Assembly (NCBI RefSeq): GCF_900187065.1 | Contig: NZ_LT906483.1 | Location: 1,054,001 to 1,118,000, forward strand | Length of the DNA stretch: 64,000 bases | From: Mycolicibacterium thermoresistibile | GTDB lineage: Bacteria; Actinomycetota; Actinomycetes; Mycobacteriales; Mycobacteriaceae | Direction: 5' to 3' | In this document: one piece after another, positions 28,751-38,300 of the stretch | How the letters are laid out: every line of letters starts with the position of its first letter | Numbering within the stretch: position 1 is the first letter of the stretch | Position numbers and translations under genes: made by a program | The notes under the pieces: model-generated | Database searches by the model: none | What the model saw: only the letters and a program-made list of their open reading frames with translations | What the model was told of the DNA's origin: nothing

Positions 28751-29333
28751 CACTGAGCTCACCTTGCGCTCCGCGTGTGCGTTGGTGAACAGCGACCGCG
28801 TGGCCGGTGAGCAACTCGGCGCGCCGCGCGACCTGGAGGCGTTTCTGGACGAATACGGCTGGACCGGTCGCCGCGACCGGGACGCCGCCGAACTGCGGTC
28901 GGTGCACCGGCTGCGGCGGCGTCTCGGCGCGATCTGGGCGGTCGCCGACGATGAGGAGAAGACCGTCGAGCTGGTCAACGCGTTGTTGCGCGACACCCGT
29001 GCCACGCCCTGGTTGACCCGTCACCCCGAGTTCGCGTCGTCGACGGTGGCCGGACAGCGGAACGGCCTGGACCGGCAGACCGAGTGGCATCTGCACCTGA
29101 CCGCCGCCGATGCGCCGCTGTGGCAGCGGATGGGGGCCGAGATCGCGATGGCGCTGGCCGATCTGATCCGCGCCGGTGAGTTGCGACGGCTCAAGGTCTG
29201 CGCCGCGCCCGACTGCAACGCCGTGTTGATCGACTTGTCCCGCAACCGGTCCCGCAGATTCTGCGACACCGGCAACTGCGGGAACCGCCAGCACGTCGCC
29301 GCGTACCGGGAACGGCGGGCCAAGGCGCGGTGA
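28725..29333 (+). CDS. CGNR zinc-finger regulator
   Basis: A 202-residue protein with an N-terminal ABATE (stress-responsive ligand) domain (ELTLRSACALVNSDRVAGEQLGAPRDLEAFLDEYG...) and the C-terminal CGNR zinc finger: CAAPDCNAVLIDLSRNRSRRFC, then DTGNCGNRQHVAAYRERR, with four cysteines. CGNR proteins are thought to be small-molecule-responsive DNA-binding regulators. The ATG at 28725 has AAGGGAG just upstream; ATG 28701 and GTG 28695 are less likely. It is divergent from the EamA transporter. Confidence 0.88.
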   Translation: MSQLLFGHDTELTLRSACALVNSDRVAGEQLGAPRDLEAFLDEYGWTGRRDRDAAELRSVHRLRRRLGAIWAVADDEEKTVELVNALLRDTRATPWLTRHPEFASSTVAGQRNGLDRQTEWHLHLTAADAPLWQRMGAEIAMALADLIRAGELRRLKVCAAPDCNAVLIDLSRNRSRRFCDTGNCGNRQHVAAYRERRAKAR

Positions 29334-29363
29334 ACACGACACCCGGGCCCGCCGACCCGGCGG

Positions 29364-30770
29364 TCATCGGGTCAGAGACGGCCGGGTGGCCCGGCGGCGC
29401 GGCCTGCGGGCCCGCCCGTCGCCGGCGACGCCGGCCCGGGCAGCGGGACGCGGCCGCCGCGGCCGGTCGGTTCCCGCCGGCGCGGTCCCGGGCGGTGCGG
29501 TGCCGATCGGTGTGGTGAAAATCCGTTCGCCGGGCGCGATCTGGTGCAGCACGGGATGCTGCGGGCCGGTGAATCGGGTGATGACGGGTTTGACGCCGGC
29601 CTTGCGGGTGAGGGCTCGAACGTCGGACACCTGATCGTCGAGCATCAGGGTGACCACCGTGCCGGAAGCGCCGGCCCGCGCGGTCCGTCCGGACCGGTGC
29701 AGATACGCCTTGTGCTCGACCGGCGGATCGGCGTGCACCACCAGCCCGACGTCGTCGACATGGATGCCGCGGGCGGCGATGTCGGTGGCCACCAGCACCG
29801 TGGCCGAGCCGTCGGCGAACGCGGTCAGATTGCGGGTGCGGGCATTCTGGGCCAGGTTCCCGTGCAGTTCGACCGCTCGCACACCGCGTGAATTCAACTG
29901 CCGGGCAAGCTTCTTCGCGCCGTGTTTGGTGCGGGCGAAGACGATGGTGCGCCCGGGCGCCGCGGCCAGGTCGGTGAGGACGTCGATGCGCGCGGAAGGC
30001 TGCACGTGCAGCACATGGTGGGCCATGTCGGTGACCGGCGACTGTTCGGAGTCGACGCTGTGCACCACCGGATCGTCGAGGTAGCGCCGCACCAGCACGT
30101 CCACACCGGCATCCAGGGTGGCCGAGAACAGCAGCCGTTGGCCGTCCCGCGGGGTGCGGTCCAGCAGGCGCTTCACCCCGGGCAGGAAGCCCAGGTCGGC
30201 CATGTGGTCGGCCTCGTCGAGCACGGTGATCTCCACACCGGAGAGGTCGACATGGCCGGATGACATCAGGTCCTCCAGCCGCCCGGGGCAGGCGAGGACG
30301 ATGTCCACGCCGGCGCGCAGCCGCTGGATCTGCGGCTGGGCGCCGACCCCGCCGAACACGGTGACCGACCGCAGCCCGGTGACCGCCGCCAACGGCGCCA
30401 GCGCCGTGGCCAGCTGGGTGACCAGTTCGCGGGTGGGCGCCAGGATCAGCGCGCGGGGACGGCGCGGGGTGCGTGTGCGGGGTTGCCGCGCCAGCCGCGC
30501 CACCACCGGCAGCAGGAACGCGTAGCTCTTGCCGGATCCGGTGCGGCCGCGGCCGAGCACGTCGCGCCCGGTCAGCGAATCCGGCAGCGTGGCGGCCTGG
30601 ATCGGGAACGGGGTATGAACACCGGCGTCGGCCAGTGCGGTGACGACCGCGGCGGGTAGGTCCAGCTCCGCGAAGGTGACAGTGGGTGTGGGCCCAGGGG
30701 GTGTGGGCCCAGCGGGTGTGGGCCCAGCGGGTGTGGGCACAGCGGTGCCCGGGGTGTCATGAACAGACAA
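29364..30770 (-). CDS. DEAD-box RNA helicase
   Basis: A 468-residue helicase of the RhlE type with all core motifs: Q-motif (FPIQAATLP), motif I GRGRTGSGKS (73-82), Ia APTRELV, II DEAD (185-188), III SAT (216-218), IV to VI including TDIAARGIHVDDV and HRSGRTARAG. The C-terminal tail is Arg/Pro-rich. The start is a TTG at 30770 (SVHDTPGTAV) with GGAG 8 bases upstream; in-frame upstream sequence lacks helicase features. Residues 13-30 are a GPTPAGPTPP repeat. A possible long leader precedes it, as in some cold-induced helicases. Confidence 0.9.
   Translation of the reverse strand: MSVHDTPGTAVPTPAGPTPAGPTPPGPTPTVTFAELDLPAAVVTALADAGVHTPFPIQAATLPDSLTGRDVLGRGRTGSGKSYAFLLPVVARLARQPRTRTPRRPRALILAPTRELVTQLATALAPLAAVTGLRSVTVFGGVGAQPQIQRLRAGVDIVLACPGRLEDLMSSGHVDLSGVEITVLDEADHMADLGFLPGVKRLLDRTPRDGQRLLFSATLDAGVDVLVRRYLDDPVVHSVDSEQSPVTDMAHHVLHVQPSARIDVLTDLAAAPGRTIVFARTKHGAKKLARQLNSRGVRAVELHGNLAQNARTRNLTAFADGSATVLVATDIAARGIHVDDVGLVVHADPPVEHKAYLHRSGRTARAGASGTVVTLMLDDQVSDVRALTRKAGVKPVITRFTGPQHPVLHQIAPGERIFTTPIGTAPPGTAPAGTDRPRRPRPAARAGVAGDGRARRPRRRATRPSLTR
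30686..30745. repeat. Four 15-bp tandem repeats at the 5' end of the helicase gene
   Basis: Units GTGTGGGCCCAGGGG, GTGTGGGCCCAGCGG (twice) and a final GTGTGGGCACAGCGG follow one another. They encode the GPTP(A/P) repeat near the N-terminus. Copy number may vary between strains. Confidence 0.85.
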
Positions 30771-30933
30771 GTGAAAGCTCCGAAAGATCGATGGTGTCGT
30801 CCTGCCGGCGCGGAAACGGGTTCCGGCCCCTTGTGTTGGGCGCCTGATTCCCCTGGTCCGGGGATTCTGGTTTGGCGGCGGCCAGACGAACAGAAACGCG
30901 GCATGAGGCAGAACTGATGATGCCGCAGACCTC

Positions 30934-30939
30934 ACTATA
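30934..30939 (-). promoter_or_regulatory. Possible -10 box for the DEAD-box helicase gene
   Basis: On the minus strand GGGGGTATAGTGAGG contains TATAGT (TAnnnT), close to the -10 consensus. No clear -35 is found. If used, transcription would begin near 30927 and leave about 157 bases of untranslated leader. Confidence 0.3.
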
Positions 30940-31037
30940 CCCCCTCGAATTGGTGCGCCTGACCACCGTGCCGGCCGGTTACCGTGAATCCGGGCTCTGC
31001 AACGGGCTTCACCACAGGGGACAACGGGGGTTCGGCG

Positions 31038-32453
31038 GTGGGCCAACCGACGACCCGACTGCAGGTCAGCGGGTACCGCTTCATGTTGCGCCGGATGGAA
31101 CACGCGCTGGTGCGCGCCGATGTGCGGATGCTCGACGATCCGCTGCGTGCCCAGTCGCTGGCGTTGACCGCCGGTGCGGTGCTGGCGGCGGTGGCGGTGG
31201 CCGGCTGCGCGGTGCTGGCCCTCCTGCGGCCCGCCGGTCGGCTCGACTCGGCGCAGATCGTGATGGAGCGCGAATCCGGGGCGTTGTACGTGCGCATCGA
31301 CGACACCTGGCACCCGACGCCGAACCTGGCCTCGGCGCGGCTGGCGGCGCGGACGGCGGCCGATCCGCAACCGGTCAGCGCGACGGCGCTGGCGGACGCC
31401 GAACGCGGGCCCATGGTCGGCATCCCGGGCGCACCGGGATCGATCGGCCGTGCGCTGCCGCCCGGGCAGTCGACGTGGACGCTCTGCGACGGCACGACCA
31501 CCACGCTGTGGGTCGGGGAACCGGTCGCCGGTGACCGCCTCGGTGATCGACGTGATGATCCCGACGCGGTGCTGGTGCGCTCCGCCGGCGGGCACGGCAC
31601 CTATCTGCTCCACGACGGCGCCCGGGCCGCGGTGGATCTGCGCGACACCGCCGTGGTGCGCGCGCTGCGCCTCGAGAACGTCGAGCCGCAATCGGTTTCC
31701 GATGCGGTGCTCGAGGCGATCCCGGAATCCCCGCCGCTCACCCCGCCGGGGATTCCGGCGGCGGGCACACCCGGGCCGGCGCCGCTGTCCCGGATTCCGG
31801 TCGGCACTGTGGTGCGGTTGGCGCGTGCCTCGGCCGCCGGTGGTGAGGTCGGACCGGAGTCGGGTACCGAATCCGACTATTTCGTGGTGCTCGCCGACGG
31901 TGTCCAGCGGGTGGGCCGCATCACCGCCGATCTGATCCGGTTCACCACCGCTCAACCGCACCGCGAGATCGCCACGGTGGCGGCGGAGGTCATCGCCGCG
32001 GTGCCGGCGGTCGACCATCTGCGCGTCGCCACCTTTCCGGACCGCATCGAGACCAGGTCCGCGCCGGTGCTGTGCGTCCAGTGGGACGGTGCCGACGGAA
32101 GTCCGAGAACGTCGTTGCTGCTGAGAGATTCGGCGCCCGACGGGGCGCGGGTGGTGCTCGCGCAGGCCGACGGATCGGGTCCGGCCGTCGACGCGGTCGG
32201 CATGCCCGGGGGACGGTATGCGTTCGTGCGGGCCACCGGGCTCACCGGCGACGGCGGTATCGCGGGCTCGTTGTTCCTGCTCACCGATTCCGGGGTGGTG
32301 TTCGGCGTCCACGACGAGGAGGCCGCGCAGTGGCTGGGTCTGCCCGCCGACGCCCGGCCGGCGCCGTGGCCGATGTTGGCCCGGTTGCCGCGTGGTCCGG
32401 AACTGGGTGCGCAGGCCGCCTCAGTCAGCCGCGACGGGGCCCCGCCGGCCTGA
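31038..32453 (+). CDS. eccB4: ESX-4 core component EccB4
   Basis: A 471-residue membrane-anchored periplasmic component of the type VII secretion machine. It starts with the family motif QVSGYRFMLRRMEHALVRAD, has one membrane helix (LALTAGAVLAAVAVAGCAVLALL, about residues 40-62) and a large periplasmic domain with VMERESGALYVRIDDTWHPTPNLASARL. GTG 31038 is chosen for a GGGGG site 7 bases upstream; an upstream GTG at 30984 would add 18 residues. The end overlaps the convergent mycP4 by 33 bases. Close match to M. tuberculosis EccB4 from memory. Confidence 0.95.
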   Translation: MGQPTTRLQVSGYRFMLRRMEHALVRADVRMLDDPLRAQSLALTAGAVLAAVAVAGCAVLALLRPAGRLDSAQIVMERESGALYVRIDDTWHPTPNLASARLAARTAADPQPVSATALADAERGPMVGIPGAPGSIGRALPPGQSTWTLCDGTTTTLWVGEPVAGDRLGDRRDDPDAVLVRSAGGHGTYLLHDGARAAVDLRDTAVVRALRLENVEPQSVSDAVLEAIPESPPLTPPGIPAAGTPGPAPLSRIPVGTVVRLARASAAGGEVGPESGTESDYFVVLADGVQRVGRITADLIRFTTAQPHREIATVAAEVIAAVPAVDHLRVATFPDRIETRSAPVLCVQWDGADGSPRTSLLLRDSAPDGARVVLAQADGSGPAVDAVGMPGGRYAFVRATGLTGDGGIAGSLFLLTDSGVVFGVHDEEAAQWLGLPADARPAPWPMLARLPRGPELGAQAASVSRDGAPPA

Positions 32454-33770
32454 CCGGCCGAACACCGCAGCGCCGGCGGCGGCCAGGCACAGCAGCGCAC
32501 CGCCGAACGCGATCCGGCGCGGTGCGGGGTCGGCTGCCGGTGTGGTCGGGGCGGGCAGCGTCCGGGTGAGGTGAGCCGGGGCGGGCCGGCCGGGCGCCGG
32601 ATCCCCGCTGACCGCGGCGAGCGGATCGATGACGCCGTGGCCGACAAGGGGATTCCAGCCGGACGCCGGCGTCCGGGCGGTGTCGCGGATCCGTTGCATC
32701 ACCTGACGGGCGGTCAGTTGCGGCCAGCGGGCCCGCACCAACGCGGCCAGCCCCGCGACAAGCGGTGCGGCGTAACTTGTTCCGGCAATCGGTGTGTCGC
32801 CGCCCGGTCCCGGCAGGGCGTCGACGAGTCCCTCACCGTCGGGGTCGAGCGACAGCACATCCTCGCCCGGTGCCGCCACATCGACCCACGGCCCGGCCAG
32901 GGTGAAGTCGGAGGGGTGGCCCTCGGCGTTCACCGAACCGACGGTGAGAACCAGGTCGTCATACCAGGCCGGGGTGACGACGGCGCGTACCGTCGCCCAA
33001 TCCGGACGCCGGCCGGTCACCGGATTCTGGTGTGGGCACTGTCCCGCACCGCCGACGTTTCCGGCGGCGCTGACCACCACCGCATTGCGCACGTCCACGG
33101 CGTAGGCCAGTGCCGCGCCCAGCGCCCGGTCATCCGGGGGTTCGGTCGCGGCCAGGCACGCCACCGAGGAGACGTTGATCACCGACGCGCCCAGATCGGC
33201 CGCGGTGCGGATCGCCATGGCCAGGGTGTCGACATCACCGTAGCCGGTTCCGGACGGCTGATCGGTCGCCCGGAATTTGTTGCTGGACTGGCGGATCGCG
33301 ATGATCGAGCTCTCCGGGGCGATCCCGCTGAATCCGGCTCGCCCGTCGCCCGGTGCGGCGGCGATGAGCCCCGCCACGATGGTTCCGTGTCCGTCACAGT
33401 CGTCTGTGCCGTCCCCGCGGTGGACGAAGTCACCGCCCGGAATCACCCTGGGCAGGAGGCGATGGCGGGCCACGCCGGTGTCGATCACCGCGACCGCCTG
33501 CCCGCCGCCGCGGGTCAACCGCCACACCGCGGCCAGATCCGCGGCGGTGAACCCGGACAGCACCGCATCGCCGGTGCGGCGCTGGGCCGGCCGCAGGCAG
33601 GGTCCCTGTTGTTCGGTTCGCTGCGGTGGGGCGGCCGGTCCGGCGTGGGGCAGCCGAGCGTGGTCGATCGGCGGTGGGGTGACCGCGTGCGCCCCCGGCG
33701 CGGCGCCCACCAGCGAAGCGGTGACCGCGATCGCCAATCCGCGGGCCAGTCGGGCGGGAGCGGATCTCAC
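32421..33770 (-). CDS. mycP4: Mycosin-4, type VII secretion protease
   Basis: A 449-residue subtilisin-like serine protease anchored at the membrane and required for ESX function. A signal sequence (ARLARGLAIAVTASLVGAAPGAHA) is followed by the catalytic Asp97 (AVIDTGV), His128 (CDGHGT), oxyanion Asn238 (AAGNVGG) and Ser332 (AGTSYAAP). A C-terminal helix (IAFGGALLCLAAAGAAVFG) anchors it. GTG 33770 overlaps the eccD4 stop by 4 bases. Its 3' end overlaps eccB4. Confidence 0.95.
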   Translation of the reverse strand: MRSAPARLARGLAIAVTASLVGAAPGAHAVTPPPIDHARLPHAGPAAPPQRTEQQGPCLRPAQRRTGDAVLSGFTAADLAAVWRLTRGGGQAVAVIDTGVARHRLLPRVIPGGDFVHRGDGTDDCDGHGTIVAGLIAAAPGDGRAGFSGIAPESSIIAIRQSSNKFRATDQPSGTGYGDVDTLAMAIRTAADLGASVINVSSVACLAATEPPDDRALGAALAYAVDVRNAVVVSAAGNVGGAGQCPHQNPVTGRRPDWATVRAVVTPAWYDDLVLTVGSVNAEGHPSDFTLAGPWVDVAAPGEDVLSLDPDGEGLVDALPGPGGDTPIAGTSYAAPLVAGLAALVRARWPQLTARQVMQRIRDTARTPASGWNPLVGHGVIDPLAAVSGDPAPGRPAPAHLTRTLPAPTTPAADPAPRRIAFGGALLCLAAAGAAVFGRSGRRGPVAAD

Positions 33771-35167
33771 CACAACGCGAGCCCGCGGACCAGGCCGTAC
33801 ACCCCGGCGACCCAGCAGGCCAGCGGTGCCAGCGCAGCCAACACGACACACTCGGCCACATCCGCGGCCCGCCGGATCAGCGGGCTGACCGGTGCCGACG
33901 GTCGTCCGCCGGCCGCGACCAGCCCGATCGCCACAGCCAGCGCGCCCCACGCGCTCGCCTGACCTGGATGCTCGATCACCACCGCGGTGAAAGCCATTGT
34001 GGCGCAGCCTACCCCGCATCCGACGAGGACACCGCGGCGCAGCGCATCGGCGTGCGAGCGGGCCCGCAACACCAGCGCCGCGGCCAGCAGGGCGGTGAAG
34101 AGCGGACCGGTCCACCACGGCCCGCCGGGGCCGGATCCCGGTTCCCGCGCCGCCTGCCCGACCAGCACCCCTCCCAGCGCGATCAGGGTGGTCCCGATGA
34201 CGGCGGTGACCGCCGCACCGGTGAGGATCCCGGTCAGGATCGCGTTACCGCGGACCAGCCGGGGAGCCGCCGGGGCGTCGTCGAACAGCGATCCGGGTGC
34301 GTCGGGACCGCCGTCCGGGGCGGGGGTGAGTCCGGCCAGCGCGATGGACAATCGCGGTGCCACGGCGAGAACCGCCATCGACAGGGACGCCGTCAGGACA
34401 CCGATCACCACCGTCGGGACCGGCCACAGTACGGCGGGAATCAGCGAGATCGCCACGGCCGCCGCCCCCGTCGCGACCGCAGTCAGGCCGACGATGTCCA
34501 CCCCGGTCAACCGGGCCATCACCATTGCCGCGGCCGCGGCGGCCGCGGCGGCCAGCATCAGATTCGGTGGGCCGGGCCCGTCGGGCACCACCAGCAGACC
34601 GAGCACCGCGGCGAGCATCACCACGATCAGCGCGGACGCCGTCGCGGTCAGGGGATCGCGTCGATGCCGATACGGCAGGACCGCCGCCACGGCGCCGACG
34701 GTGAGCATGGCCGCCGGCACGGTGCGACCGATGTCATCGCGCATCAGACCGGTCCAGACCACCGCGGCGGTCCCCGCGATCGGACACCACAGGGCGAGCG
34801 CCGTCCGGGCGCCGTGCCACCGTCCGGCGGCCGGCTCGAGGCCGGGCGGGGCCTCGGCGCGTGTCACCGGTGCCGATGCCGCACCGGTCAGCATCAGCAG
34901 TTCACCCTCGCGGATCCCGTTCTCGGTGAGGGTGCGGGAGGCATCCAGCACCGTCCCGCCGACCCGCGCCAGCTTCCAGGCGGTGGGCGATTCGGCGTCG
35001 ACGCCGTCGGCACCGACGGCGAGATCCACGATCGCCGGAATCAGTTCGGCCACTTCGACGCCGGACGGCAGCGTCACATCGATGACGGTGCCGCCGCGGT
35101 CGGTGCCGATCAGCATGTCGACCAGCGTGTCGATCTGCACGCTGACCCGGCGGACCGAATCGCTCAC
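33767..35167 (-). CDS. eccD4: ESX-4 core channel component EccD4
   Basis: A 466-residue protein with an N-terminal ubiquitin-like domain (residues about 5-95: RRVSVQIDTLVDMLIG... VGGTVLDASRTLTENGIREGELLML) and eleven membrane helices. EccD lines the type VII pore. GTG 35167 (SDSVRRVSVQ) has a G-rich site 8 bases upstream. Translation couples to mycP4 by a 4-base overlap. It is divergent from eccC4, with 136 bases between. Confidence 0.94.
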   Translation of the reverse strand: MSDSVRRVSVQIDTLVDMLIGTDRGGTVIDVTLPSGVEVAELIPAIVDLAVGADGVDAESPTAWKLARVGGTVLDASRTLTENGIREGELLMLTGAASAPVTRAEAPPGLEPAAGRWHGARTALALWCPIAGTAAVVWTGLMRDDIGRTVPAAMLTVGAVAAVLPYRHRRDPLTATASALIVVMLAAVLGLLVVPDGPGPPNLMLAAAAAAAAAMVMARLTGVDIVGLTAVATGAAAVAISLIPAVLWPVPTVVIGVLTASLSMAVLAVAPRLSIALAGLTPAPDGGPDAPGSLFDDAPAAPRLVRGNAILTGILTGAAVTAVIGTTLIALGGVLVGQAAREPGSGPGGPWWTGPLFTALLAAALVLRARSHADALRRGVLVGCGVGCATMAFTAVVIEHPGQASAWGALAVAIGLVAAGGRPSAPVSPLIRRAADVAECVVLAALAPLACWVAGVYGLVRGLALW

Positions 35168-35303
35168 GTGACCACCCCCCCGCAAAACCTGTTCCCGGCA
35201 CGCTAACCCGAACGGCGGGGGTCTCAGCGCGGCAATTCTGCTCGTCCACAGCCATCCGGCCACCGCCGGGAACCGCATGCGCCGTCGCGGCGTCGTATGA
35301 CCG

Positions 35304-38300
35304 ATGGAGTTCTCTCGACGATCCCCGGGGACCGCGCCGGCACCGCCGGACCGTGCGCTCATCGTCCGGGCGCCCCCGCCGGTGCCCCGCGAGCTGCCCG
35401 CGAACCCGGTAGCCCGGTTGCTGCCGCTGGTCATGGTGGTCGCGATGGCCGGAATGCTGGTGCTGTACTTCACCTCCGGCAACTCCGCCATGCGCACCCC
35501 GGTGTTCTCGTTCTTTCCGGTGCTGATGGTGGCGTCGGCGGTCGGCACCCTGGCGTACGGGGCGCGCGGCACGCACCGCACCGCCGAACTGAACGCGGAC
35601 CGCCGGCAGTATCTACGGCATCTCGACGAACTGGACCGGCAGGCGGCGGCAGCGGCCACCGCGCAGCAGCGGTCGCTGCACCGGCGGCATCCGCGTCCGG
35701 ATGCCCTGTGGACGCTGGCCGGTGGGCCGCGGATGTGGGAACGCGCGCCCACCGACCCCGATTTCGGCCGTATCCGCGTCGGCGTCGCCGCGCAGCCGTT
35801 GACACCCGGGCTGATCCCGCCCGACCTGCCACCCGCCGAGGAAGCCGACCCGGTCACCGTCTCCGCGGTGCAACGGCTGCTGCGGGTCCGGGCCACAGTG
35901 CCCGATCTGCCCGACACGGTCGCGGTGTTCGACCACTCCGCGATCACCGTCACCGGCGACGACGCCCACGGGCTGGCCCGGGCGATGATCTGCCAGCTGG
36001 CGGTGCTGCACGGCCCCGACGTGCTGCGCATCGCCACCGTGACCACCGGCGACGACGGTGTCTGGGACTGGCTGAAATGGCTGCCGCACCACCGGCATCC
36101 GTGGTGCACCGGGCACCTCCGACACCGCGACCTCACCGAGATCGATCGCGCCGCGGACCGGGCGCGCTGGCTGGTGATCCGCGACGGTCATCGCGGTGAG
36201 GATGCGGCGCCGCCGGGCGTCACCGTGCTCACCGTCGCATCCGCCGCCGATTCCATCCGGACGGACGAACTGCTCCTGGACACCGGGGACCGCGACCGGT
36301 GCACCGACAGTCTCAGCCCGGTCGCTGCGCTGGCGTGCGCACGCCGGCTGTCGGCGTTCCGGACCGCGGCGGTACGCAACCGGTCGCCGTGGAACTGGTT
36401 GGAGTTGATGGATGTCGACGATCCGGAGCTGCTGCCAGACACCCGATGGGCCGATACCGGCGGCGCGGGCGCGGTGCTGTCGCCGGTTCCCCTCGGCGTC
36501 TCCGAGACCGGTGCCCGGCTCGATCTCGACATCAACGAGGCCGCACGCGGCGGCATGGGACCGCACGGACTGTGCGTGGGCGCAACCGGATCGGGCAAGT
36601 CCGAGCTCCTGCGGACCCTGGTGCTGGGGTTGATCACCGTCCACCCGCCCGAGGTGCTGAACCTGATCCTGGTCGACTTCAAGGGCGGCGCGACGTTTCT
36701 CGGTCTGGAGCGGGCCAACCACGTGTCGGCGGTCATCACCAATCTGTCGGACGAGGCGCACCTGGTGGCGCGCATGTACGACGCGCTGTCCGGTGAGCTG
36801 AACCGCCGGCAGGAGCTGCTGCGCGCGGCCGGAAACGCCGCCGACCTCGCCGAGTACACCGCGGCCCGGGCGACCCGGCCCGATCTGCCGCTGCTGCCCG
36901 CCCTGCTGATCGCGGTCGACGAGTTCTCCGAACTGCTGGCCCAGCACCCGGAGTTCGCCGAACTGTTCGTGGCGATCGGTCGGCTCGGCCGGTCACTGGG
37001 CATGCATCTGCTGTTGTCGAGCCAGCGGGTCGACGAGGGCCGACTGCGCGGTCTGGAGACCCACCTGTCGTACCGGATCTGCCTGAAGACGTTCTCCGCC
37101 GGCGACTCCCGAGCCGTCCTGGGCGTGCCCGACGCCTATCAGCTGCCCGCCCGTCCGGGTGCGGCGCTGCTGAAGACGGTGTCCGACGAGCTGGTGCGAT
37201 TTCAGACCGCCTATGTGTCCGGACCGCTTCTGAGAACCCGCGAAAAGCCGGCCGAACCCGATGCGCCCCGGGTGTTCACGCCGGAACCCGCAGCCGCCTC
37301 CGCTGACCGGATGCGTTCCGACGGGCCGGTGCGCACCCTGCTCGACACGGTGGTGGACCGGCTGGCCGGCCACGGCACCGCGGCGCACCGGGTCTGGCTG
37401 GAACCGCTGTCGGCCTCACCGCCCCTCGGGGCGCTGCTGTCGGCGCGGCACGGCGCCCCGCTGACGGTGCCGATCGGTGTCGTCGACTGTCCGTTCGAGC
37501 AGCGGCGGATCCCCCTCGTCGCCGCCCTGGCCGGGGCCGACGGCAATGTGGCGGTGGTGGGTGGGCCGCAGTCGGGCAAGTCCACCGTGGTGCGGACCCT
37601 GGTCATGGCGCTGGCGGCCACCCACGATCCCCGCGACGTCCAGGTGTACTGCGTGGACTGCGGCGGCGGCGCCCTCACCGCGTTGTCTGCGCTGCCCCAT
37701 GTCGGGGCGGTTGCCGGCCGCGGCGACGCCGAGCTGATCAGCCGGATCGTGGCGGTGCTGGAGAAGATCCTCGCCGACCGCGAGACCCGGTTCCGGGCCG
37801 CGGGCGTCGATTCGATGGCCGAACGCCGCCGGCGCCGACAGCGGGACGATCCGTACGGTGACGTCTTCCTGGTGATCGACGGAATCGCTGTGATCCGCAA
37901 CGAATTCGACACCATCGAACCGCGTATCGCCGCGCTGGCCGCCCAGGGACTCGGCTACGGTGTGCACGTCGTCGTGACCGCATCCCGGTGGGCCGAGCTG
38001 CGGCCGGTGCTCAAGGATCAGCTCGGCACCCGCATCGAGCTGCGGTTGGGTGACCCGGCCGACTCGGAGATGGACCGCCGCCGGGCACGGCACCTGATCG
38101 ACAGCCCGCCCGGGCGCGGGATCACCCGCGACGGCCGGGAACTCACGATCGCGCTCCCTCGCCTCGACGAGGCCGCGTCCACCACCGGGCTGGCCGCCTC
38201 GATCGCCGCCAGCGCGCAAGCCCTGCACATCCGCTATCAGCAGCGCACCGCCCCGCCGGTCGAGTTGCTGCCCGGCCGCGTCGACCATGAGACGGTGCTC

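Noticed and set aside
30771-32312. Upstream extension of the helicase frame to nearly 980 codons
   Set aside because: The extra part is antisense to eccB4 and has no helicase feature; the TTG at 30770 has a ribosome site.
35168-36136. N-terminal extension of eccD4 to 789 codons
   Set aside because: The added part is antisense to eccC4; the ubiquitin-like domain begins at the GTG 35167.
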